Made by a program: the position numbers and the translations under genes. The notes beneath the pieces were generated by a model that did not search any database, was not told the origin of the DNA, and was given only the letters and a program-made list of their open reading frames with translations. Shown in pieces: positions 54,888-64,000 of a DNA stretch of 64,000 bases (position 1 is its first letter; each line of letters starts with the position of its first letter). The stretch covers positions 26,711 through 90,710 of the forward strand of contig MAAE01000046.1 in assembly GCA_002162675.1 (NCBI GenBank). Direction: 5' to 3'. The stretch comes from Colwellia sp. 39_35_sub15_T18 (lineage in GTDB: Bacteria; Pseudomonadota; Gammaproteobacteria; Enterobacterales; Alteromonadaceae).

Positions 54888-56093
54888 ATGCGTGTATCTA
54901 CTCAACAGTTTTATTTTCAAAATTCCCAGCAACTTAGTAATAAACAAAGTGATGTTAACGATCAAATTAAGTACTTAGCTAGTGGTAAGCGAGTACTAAC
55001 AGCAAAAGATGATGCTGTTTCTTACGGTACATTGGCGGGTTATAAAGATGGCTTAGCGAATATTGAAAAGTACCAGCGTAACCTTACTCAAGCAGAAAAT
55101 CGCAATAGCCTACAAGATGTATCTTTTACTAGTGCCGAAGATGTTATGCAGCAGCTTAAGCAATTATTCATTCAAGCGAATAACGGCGTTTATTCAGATA
55201 ATGACCTTTATTCACTAGCTGAATTAGCTAAAAATTCTCAGCAACAATTGCTAAACATTGCCAATGAAAAAGATGAGACAGGCGGCTATATTTTTGCTGG
55301 TTATCAAATCGATGTTCAGCCTTTTTCATTACAGCCAGATGATTCTGTTGTTTATCAAGGCGATGGTGGTGTTAGAGAACTTCAAATAGCTAAAAATGTT
55401 ACGGTTGACATTAATCAGGCGGGTGATGATGCATTTGAAAACGTGGCTAATAATATCGGTGACTTTTCTGCAAATTATAATACTAATACTTCGGGTATTT
55501 CAGTCAATAAAGCGGTGATAGCTAACCCCGGCGCGTATGACAGCGTCACAAACCCACCAGACTATAATTTTAACTTTACTTCAGCAACAGATTTAACTGT
55601 TACCGATAGTGGTGGTACGGTCGTTTTTAATACCAGTACCTATACGCCAGGGCAAACAATTACCTTTAATGGTATTGAAGTGCAATTAAACGGCAATCCA
55701 TTGCCGGGCGATGACTTTGATTTAACCCCGCAAGAGAACATCAGTATTTTTGACACTATAAAAAATGCTATAGATTGGATGAATGTAGGTGCGAGTCCTA
55801 CCGACGTAACTCAGCATGCTGTTGATTATGAAGTGATTTTAGGTCAGCTTGATGAGGCGTTAAACCACATGACAGGCAGGAGAGCAGAAACAGGTGTTCG
55901 ATTAAAGCTTATCGAAAATCAAGTTGCTAATCACCTAGATGCTGAGCTTTATCTATCGTCAGGGCGATCAAATATTGAAGACCTTGATTTTGCTAAGGCG
56001 GTGGCCACTTTTGAACAATCACAGGTGTCACTTCAGGCTGCGCAACAAAGCTTTGTACAGATTAAAAATTTAAGTTTATTTAATTACCTATAA
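54888..56093 (+). CDS. flgL: Hook-filament junction protein FlgL
   Basis: 401 residues. The N-terminal MRVSTQQFYFQNSQQLSNKQSDVNDQIKYLASGKRV and the C-terminal LSSGRSNIEDLDFAKAVATFEQSQVSLQAAQQSF are flagellin-like ends specific to FlgL. It follows flgK closely, so the two are coupled. Confidence 0.92.
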   Translation: MRVSTQQFYFQNSQQLSNKQSDVNDQIKYLASGKRVLTAKDDAVSYGTLAGYKDGLANIEKYQRNLTQAENRNSLQDVSFTSAEDVMQQLKQLFIQANNGVYSDNDLYSLAELAKNSQQQLLNIANEKDETGGYIFAGYQIDVQPFSLQPDDSVVYQGDGGVRELQIAKNVTVDINQAGDDAFENVANNIGDFSANYNTNTSGISVNKAVIANPGAYDSVTNPPDYNFNFTSATDLTVTDSGGTVVFNTSTYTPGQTITFNGIEVQLNGNPLPGDDFDLTPQENISIFDTIKNAIDWMNVGASPTDVTQHAVDYEVILGQLDEALNHMTGRRAETGVRLKLIENQVANHLDAELYLSSGRSNIEDLDFAKAVATFEQSQVSLQAAQQSFVQIKNLSLFNYL

Positions 56094-56103
56094 AAGTACT
56101 TAT

Positions 56104-56120
56104 TTGGCTTGAAAATTGCT
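56104..56120 (+). promoter_or_regulatory. Sigma-54 promoter of flagellin gene 1
   Basis: TTGGCTTG, AAAA, TTGCT fits the sigma-54 consensus, with GG at 56106-56107 and GC at 56118-56119. It lies 53 bp before the start codon. Confidence 0.78.
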
Positions 56121-56173
56121 TTAAATACTTGAGCGAACATTATTAGTGGGCAATTGGCCCTAAGGATATAAAA

Positions 56174-56989
56174 ATGGCTTTAATTGTCAATAGCAATATT
56201 TCATCATTAAATTCACAGCGTCAATTAGCACGTTCTACTAGTGAGTTATCAACCAGTTACGAGCGCTTGTCTTCAGGGAAGCGTATTAATAGTGCCAAAG
56301 ATGATGCTGCGGGGTTGCAAATTGCAAGCCGTCTGACGTCTCAAATTAATGGCTTAAATCAAGCATCACGAAATGCAAACGACGGCATTTCCTTGGCGCA
56401 AACAGCAGAAGGTGCGTTAGACGAATACACTAATGCGGTTCAACGTATGCGTACTTTATCTGTGCAGTCGGCTAACGGTTCAAACTCGGCTGCTGATAGA
56501 ACAGCACTTGATACTGAGTACACACAGCTGGAGAATGAACTTACTCGAATATCCGCGCAAACGTCTTTTGGTGGCGTTAAATTACTTGACGGTACTTATA
56601 ACGAGGACTTTCAAATTGGCGCCGATGCTAACCAAACTATTTCTATTACCATTACTCAAGATTTCTCAAGTACTAATATAGGGGCAGATGGTGATATTTC
56701 TACAGCTTCAGGGGCACAAACTGCCATTGCAGCGCTTGATAGTGTATTAGGTTCAGTAAACAGCGTCCGAGCTGACTTGGGTGCTCGACAAAACCGTTTT
56801 AGCTCAGTAATTCGAAGTAATGATAATACCGCACAAAATGTAGGGGCTTCTCGTTCACGCATTGAAGATACTGATTATGCTATGGAGTCAGCGGCACTGG
56901 CCAGAAATAGTGTTCTGCAGCAAGCAGCAAGCAGTATGTTAGCGCAGGCGAACCAGCAGCCTCAAATTGCTTTGTCATTATTACAATAG
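56174..56989 (+). CDS. fliC: Flagellin 1
   Basis: 271 residues, short because the variable central domain is small. Conserved D0/D1 ends are [43 protein letters not shown] and, at the C-terminus, [43 protein letters not shown]. It forms the filament and is nearly identical to flagellin 2. Its sigma-54 promoter makes it the Vibrio FlaA-like essential type. Confidence 0.94.
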   Translation: MALIVNSNISSLNSQRQLARSTSELSTSYERLSSGKRINSAKDDAAGLQIASRLTSQINGLNQASRNANDGISLAQTAEGALDEYTNAVQRMRTLSVQSANGSNSAADRTALDTEYTQLENELTRISAQTSFGGVKLLDGTYNEDFQIGADANQTISITITQDFSSTNIGADGDISTASGAQTAIAALDSVLGSVNSVRADLGARQNRFSSVIRSNDNTAQNVGASRSRIEDTDYAMESAALARNSVLQQAASSMLAQANQQPQIALSLLQ

Positions 56990-57058
56990 GAATATGACTG
57001 AAAAACATTAAAACAAAGTAATAATGCATTTAAAAAAGAACACTTTTTTATAAAACAT

Positions 57059-57081
57059 AAAAACCTCGAAAGAGGTTTTTT
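57059..57081 (+). terminator. Terminator after flagellin gene 1
   Basis: AAAAACCTC, a GAAA loop and GAGGTTTTTT form a strong hairpin with a U-run. Confidence 0.87.
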
Positions 57082-57142
57082 GTGTTTTAACAGTAAGTTA
57101 AAAGGATTTTGTAATATTATTTAGTTTTATTTGAAAAAAGAT

Positions 57143-57169
57143 TAAAGAAAAAAAAGCACTTGTCGATAA
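57143..57169 (+). promoter_or_regulatory. Sigma-28 promoter of flagellin gene 2
   Basis: -35 TAAAGAAA (57143-57150), an 11-bp spacer, and -10 GTCGATAA (57162-57169), close to TAAAGTTT-N11-GCCGATAA. The 57001-57245 gap holds nothing else besides the terminator. Confidence 0.8.
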
Positions 57170-57245
57170 CATTTGTATGAGGCAAAACTTGATGAATTTA
57201 ATCAGCCTCTAACTTTAACCAAAAGGGTTTACCCAGGGGCTTATC

Positions 57246-58058
57246 ATGGCATTAGTAGTAAATAGTAATATCGCATCTCTTAACTCTCAACGTCAGTTGA
57301 GCCGTTCTACCAACGATTTAGAAACAAGCTACCAACGTTTATCTTCTGGTAAACGTATCAATAGTGCGGCGGATGATGCTGCTGGCTTACAAATATCTAG
57401 TCGCTTAACATCTCAAGTTAACGGTTTGAACCAAGCAAGTCGAAATGCTAATGATGCAATTTCTTTAGCGCAAACAGCTGAAGGTGCATTGGATGAATAC
57501 ACTAACGCGGTTCAACGTATGCGTACTCTATCAGTACAATCAGCTAACGGCTCAAACTCAGCTGCTGATAGAACCGCACTTGATACTGAATACACACAGC
57601 TAGAAGCAGAGCTTACTCGTATTTCAGCTCAAACATCATTTGGTGGTGTTAAATTACTTGATGGTACCTATGATGAAAACTTCCAAATTGGTGCTGATGC
57701 TAACCAAACTATTTCTATAAGCATTTCACAAAGCTTTACTAGTACCGATATTGGAGCTGACGGTGATATTTCTACAGCTTCAGGGGCACAAACTGCCATT
57801 GCTGCTTTAGACGTGGCATTAGTAGCTGTAAACACTGTTCGTGCTGATTTAGGTGCGAGACAAAACCGTTTTAGCTCAGTCGTTCGTAGTAATGATAATA
57901 CGGCGCAAAACGTAAGTGCTTCACGTTCTCGAATTGAAGATACTGATTATGCTATGGAGTCAGCGGCACTGGCCAGAAATAGTGTCTTGCAGCAAGCAGC
58001 AAGTAGTATGTTAGCACAGGCTAACCAACAGCCTCAAATTGCTTTATCGCTACTTTAA
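57246..58058 (+). CDS. fliC: Flagellin 2
   Basis: 270 residues, differing from flagellin 1 at scattered positions, mainly around residues 150-200. It shares the same D0/D1 ends and lacks only the final Gln. It has its own sigma-28 promoter and strong terminator, so it is a separate, late-class transcript. The pair looks like a tandem duplication with promoter divergence. Confidence 0.94.
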   Translation: MALVVNSNIASLNSQRQLSRSTNDLETSYQRLSSGKRINSAADDAAGLQISSRLTSQVNGLNQASRNANDAISLAQTAEGALDEYTNAVQRMRTLSVQSANGSNSAADRTALDTEYTQLEAELTRISAQTSFGGVKLLDGTYDENFQIGADANQTISISISQSFTSTDIGADGDISTASGAQTAIAALDVALVAVNTVRADLGARQNRFSSVVRSNDNTAQNVSASRSRIEDTDYAMESAALARNSVLQQAASSMLAQANQQPQIALSLL

Positions 58059-58081
58059 GCAAGGTAATACTTAATAGTAAT

Positions 58082-58112
58082 AAAGGGGCTCACTATATGA
58101 GCCCCTTTTTTG
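58082..58112 (+). terminator. Terminator after flagellin gene 2
   Basis: AAAGGGGCTCA (58082-58092) and TGAGCCCCTTT (58098-58108) with a CTATA loop, then a T-run. Confidence 0.9.
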
Positions 58113-58148
58113 TTTTAATTTGAGTTTAGGTAGGATAAAGAGGTTAAT

Positions 58149-58574
58149 ATGAACAGTTTATCGATAACTGGTGTCAATGAAGTGGTAGACAATAGTGCTA
58201 AATTATCATTAGGTAAAGTAGCACTAGATACCATAGTAAAGCCTGAAAATGTGAAAAAAGAAGATCAGGACTTGATAGAAAAAAATAAGATAGAGGAAAC
58301 CTCGAAAGCTGCTGACGTTGAAGAACCTGATAAGGAAGCGCTAAAAAGTGCTATTGATGTCATTGCATCATTTATGAACCATAAAAGTAAGCATGTTAAC
58401 TTTTTGATTGACGAAGGCACTGACAAATTAGTCATACGCGTGGTAGATGCTAAAAATAATGAATTGATTAAACAATTTCCATCAGAGGAAATTTTAGACA
58501 TGGCCAATAAAGTAAAAGGTTTGCGACAAGAAATTGGTGAAAATACTGGTATACTTATTGATAGTAAAGTGTAA
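58149..58574 (+). CDS. flaG: FlaG-family protein
   Basis: 141 residues. The C-terminal part has the FlaG pattern (VNFLIDEGTDKLVIRVVDAKNNELIKQFPSEEIL), while the N-terminal half is variable and charged. FlaG affects filament length or assembly in several bacteria. It precedes fliD in the usual order flagellin-flaG-fliD-fliS. Confidence 0.88.
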   Translation: MNSLSITGVNEVVDNSAKLSLGKVALDTIVKPENVKKEDQDLIEKNKIEETSKAADVEEPDKEALKSAIDVIASFMNHKSKHVNFLIDEGTDKLVIRVVDAKNNELIKQFPSEEILDMANKVKGLRQEIGENTGILIDSKV

Positions 58575-58659
58575 CCGCACTGGAATAGCATTTTGTTGTT
58601 AACTTTAACTAAAGGTAAGTAGCTTTACATCAAGTGAAGAGTGACTATAGGAGATTAAC

Positions 58660-60027
58660 ATGGCTAACATAACTAGCTTAGGTATTGGCTCAGGATTACA
58701 ACTTGAAAGCCTTGTCACGGCATTTATTGATGCTGAAGCAATTCCTAATGAAATTAGGCTACAAGAAAAACAAGATTCTCTAGAACTTGAATTATCAGGT
58801 GTAGGTAGCTTTAAATCAGCTTTGTCTTCTTTTGATACCATTCTTGACAAATTAACAGCAAGTGATGCTTTTAATAAACAAAAAGTTTCGGTAAGTAGTA
58901 GCGCAATCGAAGTTACAACCAATGGTTTTGCAAGTAATGGTAGCTTTAGTGTTGATGTGCAACAGCTAGCCAAAGGCAGTCAGTTAAAATCTGTAGCGTA
59001 TGGCGCATCAACCGATTTGGTTGGTAATGGCACGTTAACATTGACAGCTGGTACTAATACCTTCGATGTAGCTATTGATGCGGCAGATGATCTCAGTGCT
59101 GTTCGAGATAAAATTAATCAACAAGCTGAAAGTTTTGGTGTTACAGCTAACATTATCAATGGTGATTCAGGTAGCTACCTTATTTTTAATTCAACGATTA
59201 CTGGCGCTGCCAATAATTTGACTGTCACTACTTCAGATGCTTCTTTAAATAATATATCTGTCAATAATACTCAAACGGCTGAACAAATATCAACTGATGC
59301 AATTATTACCGTTGATGGTGAAACAATCACTCAAGATAACAATATTTTTAAGAATATTATTGAAGATGTCACCATAACGGCCAAAGAACTCTCCTCTGGA
59401 ACGCCCGCAGTACTGACCTTAGAGCAAGATGAAGAAAATGGTGCTGATTTACTCAATGAATTTGTTGCAGGATTTAATGAACTTGTCGATCAATTAACGG
59501 GTTTGGGAGCATCGAAACAAGGTCGGTTAGCATTTGATGCTAGCGTTAGACAAGTTAAACAGCAAATTACTAATGTTGCCATTCAAACCGTATCAGGGCT
59601 ATCAGGTCCTTTAAGTGCTCTAACAGACCTAGGTTTAGAGTTAGATAAAGACGGTAAACTACAAATATCAACTTTTACCTCAGAAAATATAGCTACTGGC
59701 GCAGATCGAATGAGTAATGCCTTACAAAATAATTCTGAGAGTATTGGCGAGCTTTTTGCATCATCTAATGGTATTGCAACACAAATGTCATCAATTATTG
59801 ATAGCTATATTGATTTTGATGGGGTTTTAGAGCAAAGAGAAACTTCTTTAGAGGAACGCCTGAGTGGCGTTGCTGATGAATGGGAAGCTTTAGAAAGTCG
59901 TTTACGCAGTTATGAAGACACCTTAAGAAAACAATTTACTGCGTTAGACACAACCATTGCTCAATATAATGCAACGGGTGATTTTTTAACTTCCTCTCTA
60001 GCTAATTTGTTTCCTAAAAATGAATAG
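58660..60027 (+). CDS. fliD: Filament cap protein FliD
   Basis: 455 residues. N-terminal ITSLGIGSGLQLESLVTAFIDAEAIP and the C-terminal segment with EERLSGVADEWEALESRLRSYEDTLRKQF are the capping-protein ends, cited by their key parts. It caps the filament and helps flagellin polymerise. GGAG precedes the start. Confidence 0.93.
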   Translation: MANITSLGIGSGLQLESLVTAFIDAEAIPNEIRLQEKQDSLELELSGVGSFKSALSSFDTILDKLTASDAFNKQKVSVSSSAIEVTTNGFASNGSFSVDVQQLAKGSQLKSVAYGASTDLVGNGTLTLTAGTNTFDVAIDAADDLSAVRDKINQQAESFGVTANIINGDSGSYLIFNSTITGAANNLTVTTSDASLNNISVNNTQTAEQISTDAIITVDGETITQDNNIFKNIIEDVTITAKELSSGTPAVLTLEQDEENGADLLNEFVAGFNELVDQLTGLGASKQGRLAFDASVRQVKQQITNVAIQTVSGLSGPLSALTDLGLELDKDGKLQISTFTSENIATGADRMSNALQNNSESIGELFASSNGIATQMSSIIDSYIDFDGVLEQRETSLEERLSGVADEWEALESRLRSYEDTLRKQFTALDTTIAQYNATGDFLTSSLANLFPKNE

Positions 60028-60076
60028 TGGGTTTAAGTCAAAATTATAAGTAAAAATTAATTGTAGAGGATTTGTT

Positions 60077-60526
60077 ATGCGTAATAATCTAAAAATGTAT
60101 CAAAAAGTTAATCTTGAAAGCTCAATGAAAGCAGCAGATCCCCATACTGTGATATTGATGTTGTTCAACGGAGTATTAGAAAGTATCTCTGTGGCTATTG
60201 GTGCCATTGAGCGAAAAGACTTTGAAATTAAGTCTAAAAGTTTATCAAAGGCAATTAATATACTGCGTTCTCTACAGCACTCTCTAGATAAAGACTCGGA
60301 ACCAGAAGTGTCAAAAAACTTTGACGTGCTTTATAGCTACTGTATAAATAAATTAACTAAGGCTGGTGTGTCGCTAGAGTTGAGTGATTTTGATGAAGTT
60401 ATAACAATGATTAAACCACTAAGAGATGCATGGAAAAATATGCCTGAACAAGGCAAGCAAGATGGCATCGTTGCTTTAACTGAAAAAGCTCAAAGTAGTA
60501 AAGTAGCTCAAACAGCAGAATTATAG
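60077..60526 (+). CDS. fliS: Flagellin export chaperone FliS
   Basis: 149 residues. MYQKVNLESSMKAADPHTVILMLFNGVLESI and a helical bundle follow the FliS pattern. It binds the flagellin C-terminus in the cytoplasm before export. It ends one base before the next gene. Confidence 0.92.
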   Translation: MRNNLKMYQKVNLESSMKAADPHTVILMLFNGVLESISVAIGAIERKDFEIKSKSLSKAINILRSLQHSLDKDSEPEVSKNFDVLYSYCINKLTKAGVSLELSDFDEVITMIKPLRDAWKNMPEQGKQDGIVALTEKAQSSKVAQTAEL

Positions 60527-60527
60527 C

Positions 60528-60860
60528 GTGAATACTAATATAGCAATCACCGCTATTATCAGTGAAATTAAAGCATTAACTGATAAGGCGGCATGCCATA
60601 TTAAACAAGAACAAATAGAATTATGTCAAAATGTATTAAAGCAAAGGCAAAATTTGCTAGAGCAACTTTTTGATAGCGTTACTCAAGACTCAGCATTATC
60701 TGATAAACAACTCTGTGCCGATTTGGGGGCTTTTATTGAAAGACAAGATAAACAAGTCGTGTTGCAATGTCAAAATTTGCATAATGCTCAAAAAGAAAAA
60801 ATAATGAAACAAAGAAAAGTGGCTAAGGGAATATCTCATTACGGGAAATTGGCTAAGTGA
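60528..60860 (+). CDS. FliT-like flagellar protein
   Basis: 110 residues, beginning with GTG one base after the fliS stop. It is all helical, with a Lys- and Gln-rich C-terminal helix. The position behind fliS and the size fit the FliT family of FliD chaperones, but sequence similarity in this family is low. The 61-codon frame on the other strand is a shadow. Confidence 0.62.
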   Translation: MNTNIAITAIISEIKALTDKAACHIKQEQIELCQNVLKQRQNLLEQLFDSVTQDSALSDKQLCADLGAFIERQDKQVVLQCQNLHNAQKEKIMKQRKVAKGISHYGKLAK

Positions 60861-61017
60861 GTGCCTAAAGGAAATGAACAAGTGTTTTTCTTCTAAAACT
60901 TTTATGCACGTTCTTAATAATAAAGGGGTTGTGAATCCCTTAAATAACCTATCGTTTATCTCTCGCTATACCTTATCATTACCTGTTCATTTTATTCAAT
61001 AAACTAAGGTGAGTACC

Positions 61018-63213
61018 TTGAATTCAAACGAAATTGAAAATAACATAACTAACGACTTGCCAGATAAAATAGCCAAGCTAGAAGAAAAAGCACGAATAGT
61101 AGGGGAGCGTCTTTCGAAGCAAGAACATCTAGAAGCAGAGCTACAGTCGTTGGCGGATAACATGTCATTACTTGGCGATACAGAACAAGGCTTAGCTGAT
61201 ATGTTTTTGCGTAATATGAACGCTTTTAAAATATACTTGCCTGATATCTATCATCAATTCGTTGATTACCATGCTAATAATTATCTAATTAATATTGTCG
61301 ATGGCTTTGTTAATATCTTTGATAAAAACAGTAATAGCAACCTGTACACATATCCCCCTTATTTGGAAGAAATTCATCGCGTTAAGTATTATCAGTGTAA
61401 TCCTATATCAACTCAATTAAAGCTTTACTCTGACCTTGTCAATCAAGGGGGATTTATGCATGTAAGTAACTTAAATCCTATTATTCAACGATTAGAAAAA
61501 CGTGAAGCTGAATATAAAAATAAACCACGTAATGCGCCAAAAGTAATGAATAGTTTATTAATTTTTGGGGTAGGCCTTGGTTATCATATTGATTTGCTTT
61601 TAGGTCAGCATCAGGTAAATAATCTGTATATTGTAGAGCCTGAATTAGATTTATTTTACAGTTCATTATTTGTCACTAATTGGGCTGGCTTATTGAATAA
61701 GCTTGATAAAAGTAACTGTGATTTATATCTTTCTTTAGGTGAGCAAAAAGAAAGTTTTTTTGATGATTTGCATTTGAAGACTTATGCCACAGGTCAATAT
61801 GCACTAGCTAAAGCGTTTGCATATATCCATAATGACTCACCTGAAATATTAACGTTAGTGAATGACTTTAAAAATCGTTTTCGTGAAGTGAATACCTCTT
61901 GGGGCTTTTTTGATGATGGTGTTATTTCTATTTCTCACTTATTAGAAAACCTAACTAATAAGACACCTCTATTTAAAAAGCAAGCAATGATTAACAATGT
62001 ACTTGCTGATATACCCGTTTTTATCGTGGGTAATGGCCCATCTTTGGATGAATTAATTGATACAATTAAAGCATATCAAGATCAGGCAATAATAATTAGT
62101 TGTGGTTCAACCTTAAGTGCACTTTACAAATATGGCATTATCCCGGACATTCACTGTGAGCAAGAGCGTACTAGTCCAATAGCAAAACAAGTAGAGTGTT
62201 ACTGCCCTAGTGATATATTACGAACAATTAACTTTGTTGCACCAGCAACGGTACATCCTGATGTTTTTGCTAAATTTAATAATAAACTCATGATGTTAAA
62301 AGATTATGAACCGGCGAGTATTCTAGCTCAAGGACTTAGTGGTATTCAAGGTCAAACTGATAACCATAAATATATTAATCCAACGGTAGCAAATACAGCT
62401 TTAACCGCTGCTATATCAATGGGCTTTAAGAACATATATTTTTGCGGTGTTGATTTAGGGCATAAAGTTGGTGGAAGCCACCATAGTAAAAAAAGTTTCT
62501 ATTATAATGAAGCGGAAATTGACTTGAATTTTTATCATAACACGAAGAAAGCGGTTAAACTATTTGAAGGTAATTTATCCGGTCAGTTTGTTACTGATAA
62601 TTTTTTCGAGCTATCTCGACGGATGATAGAGCAATTAATACAGACAACTGATGATAGTTGTTTTTTTAATCTTTCTGACGGCATAAAAATAGCGGGAGCT
62701 ATGCCCTTAGCGAAAAAAGAGTTGGCGAGTCACTTTGATAATAAAAACAAAATAGATAAAAACGGAGAAATTAATCAACTCTTTTCGCAAGCAAAGCTTA
62801 TGTTAAATAATACTAAAGTGCGAGAGGAGCTTAACTCTTCTTTAGACTTGCCTGGTTTTGAGTTTTTGTGTGACAAGTTACTACTATCGGCATCAGTACA
62901 AGTAAATCACTGTTCAGATGCTTTGACATTATTGGCAACTCAAATGCAATTATTACAAGGATCGTACTCTAATCAAAATTTTTATCTTTTACTAAATGGC
63001 TCAATGTTACAGATGTTTTCGATGCTTTTGCGCCTTCTATATGAGTCTAACGACGAAAAAGAAGCGCTTAACGACTTTAAATACGGTCTTGGGCATTATC
63101 AAGGGTTTTTAGTTGCCGCACCAAAATACTATCGTGATAATGTTCTGGTTGCTCATGAAATGACTAGTGGCTTTCATGAAAGTTTAAAATCAATAAGCCA
63201 GTACAATAAATAA
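61018..63213 (+). CDS. Maf-type flagellin glycosyltransferase (DUF115)
   Basis: About 731 residues. The start is uncertain: TTG at 61018 sits 8 bp after AAGG, while the GTG at 61009 lies inside that site. The core has FGVGLGYHIDLLL near 180, IFVIGNGPSLD-like VFIVGNGPSLDELID near 340, and FCGVDLG-HKVGG near 480, which are the Maf hallmarks. Maf proteins transfer nonulosonic acids such as pseudaminic acid to flagellin Ser or Thr. It is next to the flagellin genes, so glycosylated filaments are likely. The sugar genes are not in the window. Confidence 0.85.
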   Translation: MNSNEIENNITNDLPDKIAKLEEKARIVGERLSKQEHLEAELQSLADNMSLLGDTEQGLADMFLRNMNAFKIYLPDIYHQFVDYHANNYLINIVDGFVNIFDKNSNSNLYTYPPYLEEIHRVKYYQCNPISTQLKLYSDLVNQGGFMHVSNLNPIIQRLEKREAEYKNKPRNAPKVMNSLLIFGVGLGYHIDLLLGQHQVNNLYIVEPELDLFYSSLFVTNWAGLLNKLDKSNCDLYLSLGEQKESFFDDLHLKTYATGQYALAKAFAYIHNDSPEILTLVNDFKNRFREVNTSWGFFDDGVISISHLLENLTNKTPLFKKQAMINNVLADIPVFIVGNGPSLDELIDTIKAYQDQAIIISCGSTLSALYKYGIIPDIHCEQERTSPIAKQVECYCPSDILRTINFVAPATVHPDVFAKFNNKLMMLKDYEPASILAQGLSGIQGQTDNHKYINPTVANTALTAAISMGFKNIYFCGVDLGHKVGGSHHSKKSFYYNEAEIDLNFYHNTKKAVKLFEGNLSGQFVTDNFFELSRRMIEQLIQTTDDSCFFNLSDGIKIAGAMPLAKKELASHFDNKNKIDKNGEINQLFSQAKLMLNNTKVREELNSSLDLPGFEFLCDKLLLSASVQVNHCSDALTLLATQMQLLQGSYSNQNFYLLLNGSMLQMFSMLLRLLYESNDEKEALNDFKYGLGHYQGFLVAAPKYYRDNVLVAHEMTSGFHESLKSISQYNK

Positions 63214-63247
63214 TTATTTCGTTTTAGGTATTAATAAGGGAAAAGTA

Positions 63248-63889
63248 ATGTCTATAGATAGCCGATTCGTGAAAAATCACATAAACATAGACGGTACAGT
63301 TTATTCAGTGCTACCTAATAACTTCAAAGATCTAGAGCATTCTTTTGAAATTAAAAAGCAATACGAGAAATTAAATCAACAAGCAATGTCTGGTTTTAAA
63401 CGTGTAGGACAATGCATTGATACACCACTCCGCTCTGAGCATATGCATGTACTTAAGGCTCATTTAGACCCTAAATTATGTCAAATGCTCATTGAGGAAT
63501 ATGATAAAAACTCTCAAACAGTACATGACAACAGTGTGTTGCAAGTGTTATTACCACAAGTCTTTAATCAAGCATTAGATGAGCAATTGATTTCTTACTT
63601 TAATAGTGAATACTGTGTTTTTTGGTGGTCTATTTATAAAGTATCAGAACATGTGACTGACGATGTTTATTTCACTAAGTGGCATTGTGATGCTGGACCT
63701 AGAAAACATTTAAAAGTTATTGTTTACCTAAACGGTCATGAAGAACATGGCAGTGATACTGGTTACTTGAAAAAAACCGAAACAGACCAGTTAAAAGAAG
63801 TGGGTTATATTTTCAATGATATTAATGATCGAGTAGTCGATATATCTGAGTTATGCCAACACTTTAATATTTCATTTGAACCCCAATAG
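63248..63889 (+). pseudogene. 2OG-Fe(II) oxygenase-like gene, 3' end cut by an IS element
   Basis: 213 residues remain. WHCDAGPRKHLKVIVYLNGH and GSDTGYL look like the HxD iron-binding part of a double-stranded beta-helix oxygenase. The second iron His, expected later, is not seen. The frame ends at TAG, whose final G is also the first base of GGGGGCGTTC at the end of an IS256-family element. The gene therefore seems truncated by insertion. Before that it was probably part of the Maf/filament-modification unit, 34 bp behind the Maf gene. The oxygenase call is moderate. Confidence 0.55.
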
Positions 63890-64000
63890 GGGGCGTTCAA
63901 AATTCTGTGTCAGCTTAAATTGTTAAATATCGAGTACGCTGTCTAAACGTCCTTCAAAATAAATCGCTAACTGAGATAAACAAAGACTCCAATTGTGAAT
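63889..64000 (-). mobile_element. IS256-family insertion sequence, truncated by the window edge
   Basis: It begins with GGGGGCGTTCAAAATTCTGT, a terminal inverted repeat like those of IS256-family elements in marine gammaproteobacteria. Inside is the end of a mutator-type transposase on the minus strand. The other end lies beyond the window. Confidence 0.7.
63923..64000 (-). CDS. IS256-family transposase, C-terminal end only
   Basis: Translating the minus strand gives IHNWSLCLSQLAIYFEGR followed by LDSVLDI and a stop at 63923-63925. NW-x5-QLAIYFEGRLD is the conserved tail of IS256/mutator transposases. The start and DDE residues lie beyond the right edge. Confidence 0.8.
   Translation of the reverse strand: MHNWSLCLSQLAIYFEGRLDSVLDI

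Overview
The window looks like chromosome from a low-GC marine gammaproteobacterium of the Alteromonadales, most like Colwellia or a close relative. The basis is the TorT/kinase cluster, the FlgO/FlgP/FlgT motility genes, the flgAMN and cheV-cheR-flgB...L order, the two flagellins and the AT-rich codon use. The genus is an inference from gene content; no search was run.

Layout. 1-12.6 kb is host backbone: a truncated receiver-kinase, a TorT-like binding protein with a sensor kinase and a CheY-like regulator, a lipoprotein serine hydrolase, an HDOD protein, the convergent tkt-epd pair, and a frameshifted MASE1/CHASE kinase. 12.70-35.91 kb is a 23.2-kb integrative mobilizable element. 36.1-37.7 kb holds a divergent LysE/LysR pair. 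37.9-63.9 kb is one large motility locus: flgT, flgO, flgP, flgNMA, cheV, cheR, flgBCDEFGHIJKL, two flagellin genes, flaG, fliD, fliS, a fliT-like gene and a Maf-type flagellin glycosyltransferase. The last gene is cut by an IS256-family element that runs off the right edge.

The element is the most unusual part. It splits a host tRNA-Arg(CCT) gene in the anticodon arm: the 5' half lies at the right end, the 3' half at the left end, and both carry the same 13-bp core. It does not rebuild the tRNA at either junction. Instead it carries a complete tRNA-Arg(CCT) of different sequence just inside its left end. Joining the two host halves by eye restores a perfect 77-nt tRNA. Its mobility genes are a large tyrosine integrase beside the right core, a MobC-like protein and relaxase with a candidate oriT hairpin, and a P-loop helicase/replication protein.

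The cargo is a seven-gene co-directional block of about 11 kb: a transmembrane Ser/Thr kinase, a TonB-dependent receptor, a PPP-family phosphatase, an ECF sigma factor, a zinc-peptidase lipoprotein, a second lipoprotein and a secreted subtilase. The sigma factor has SATD where ordinary ECF factors have the acidic DAED patch. This resembles phosphorylation-gated ECF43 factors (EcfP/PknT of Vibrio parahaemolyticus). I infer a mobile phospho-switch in which the kinase activates the sigma factor, the adjacent phosphatase resets it, and the output is a surface receptor plus proteolysis.

Regulation in the motility locus can be read from the DNA. There are sigma-54 type -24/-12 elements before flgF and flagellin 1, a weaker one before flgB, and a tandem array of them before flgO. 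There are sigma-28 type promoters before flgM and flagellin 2.
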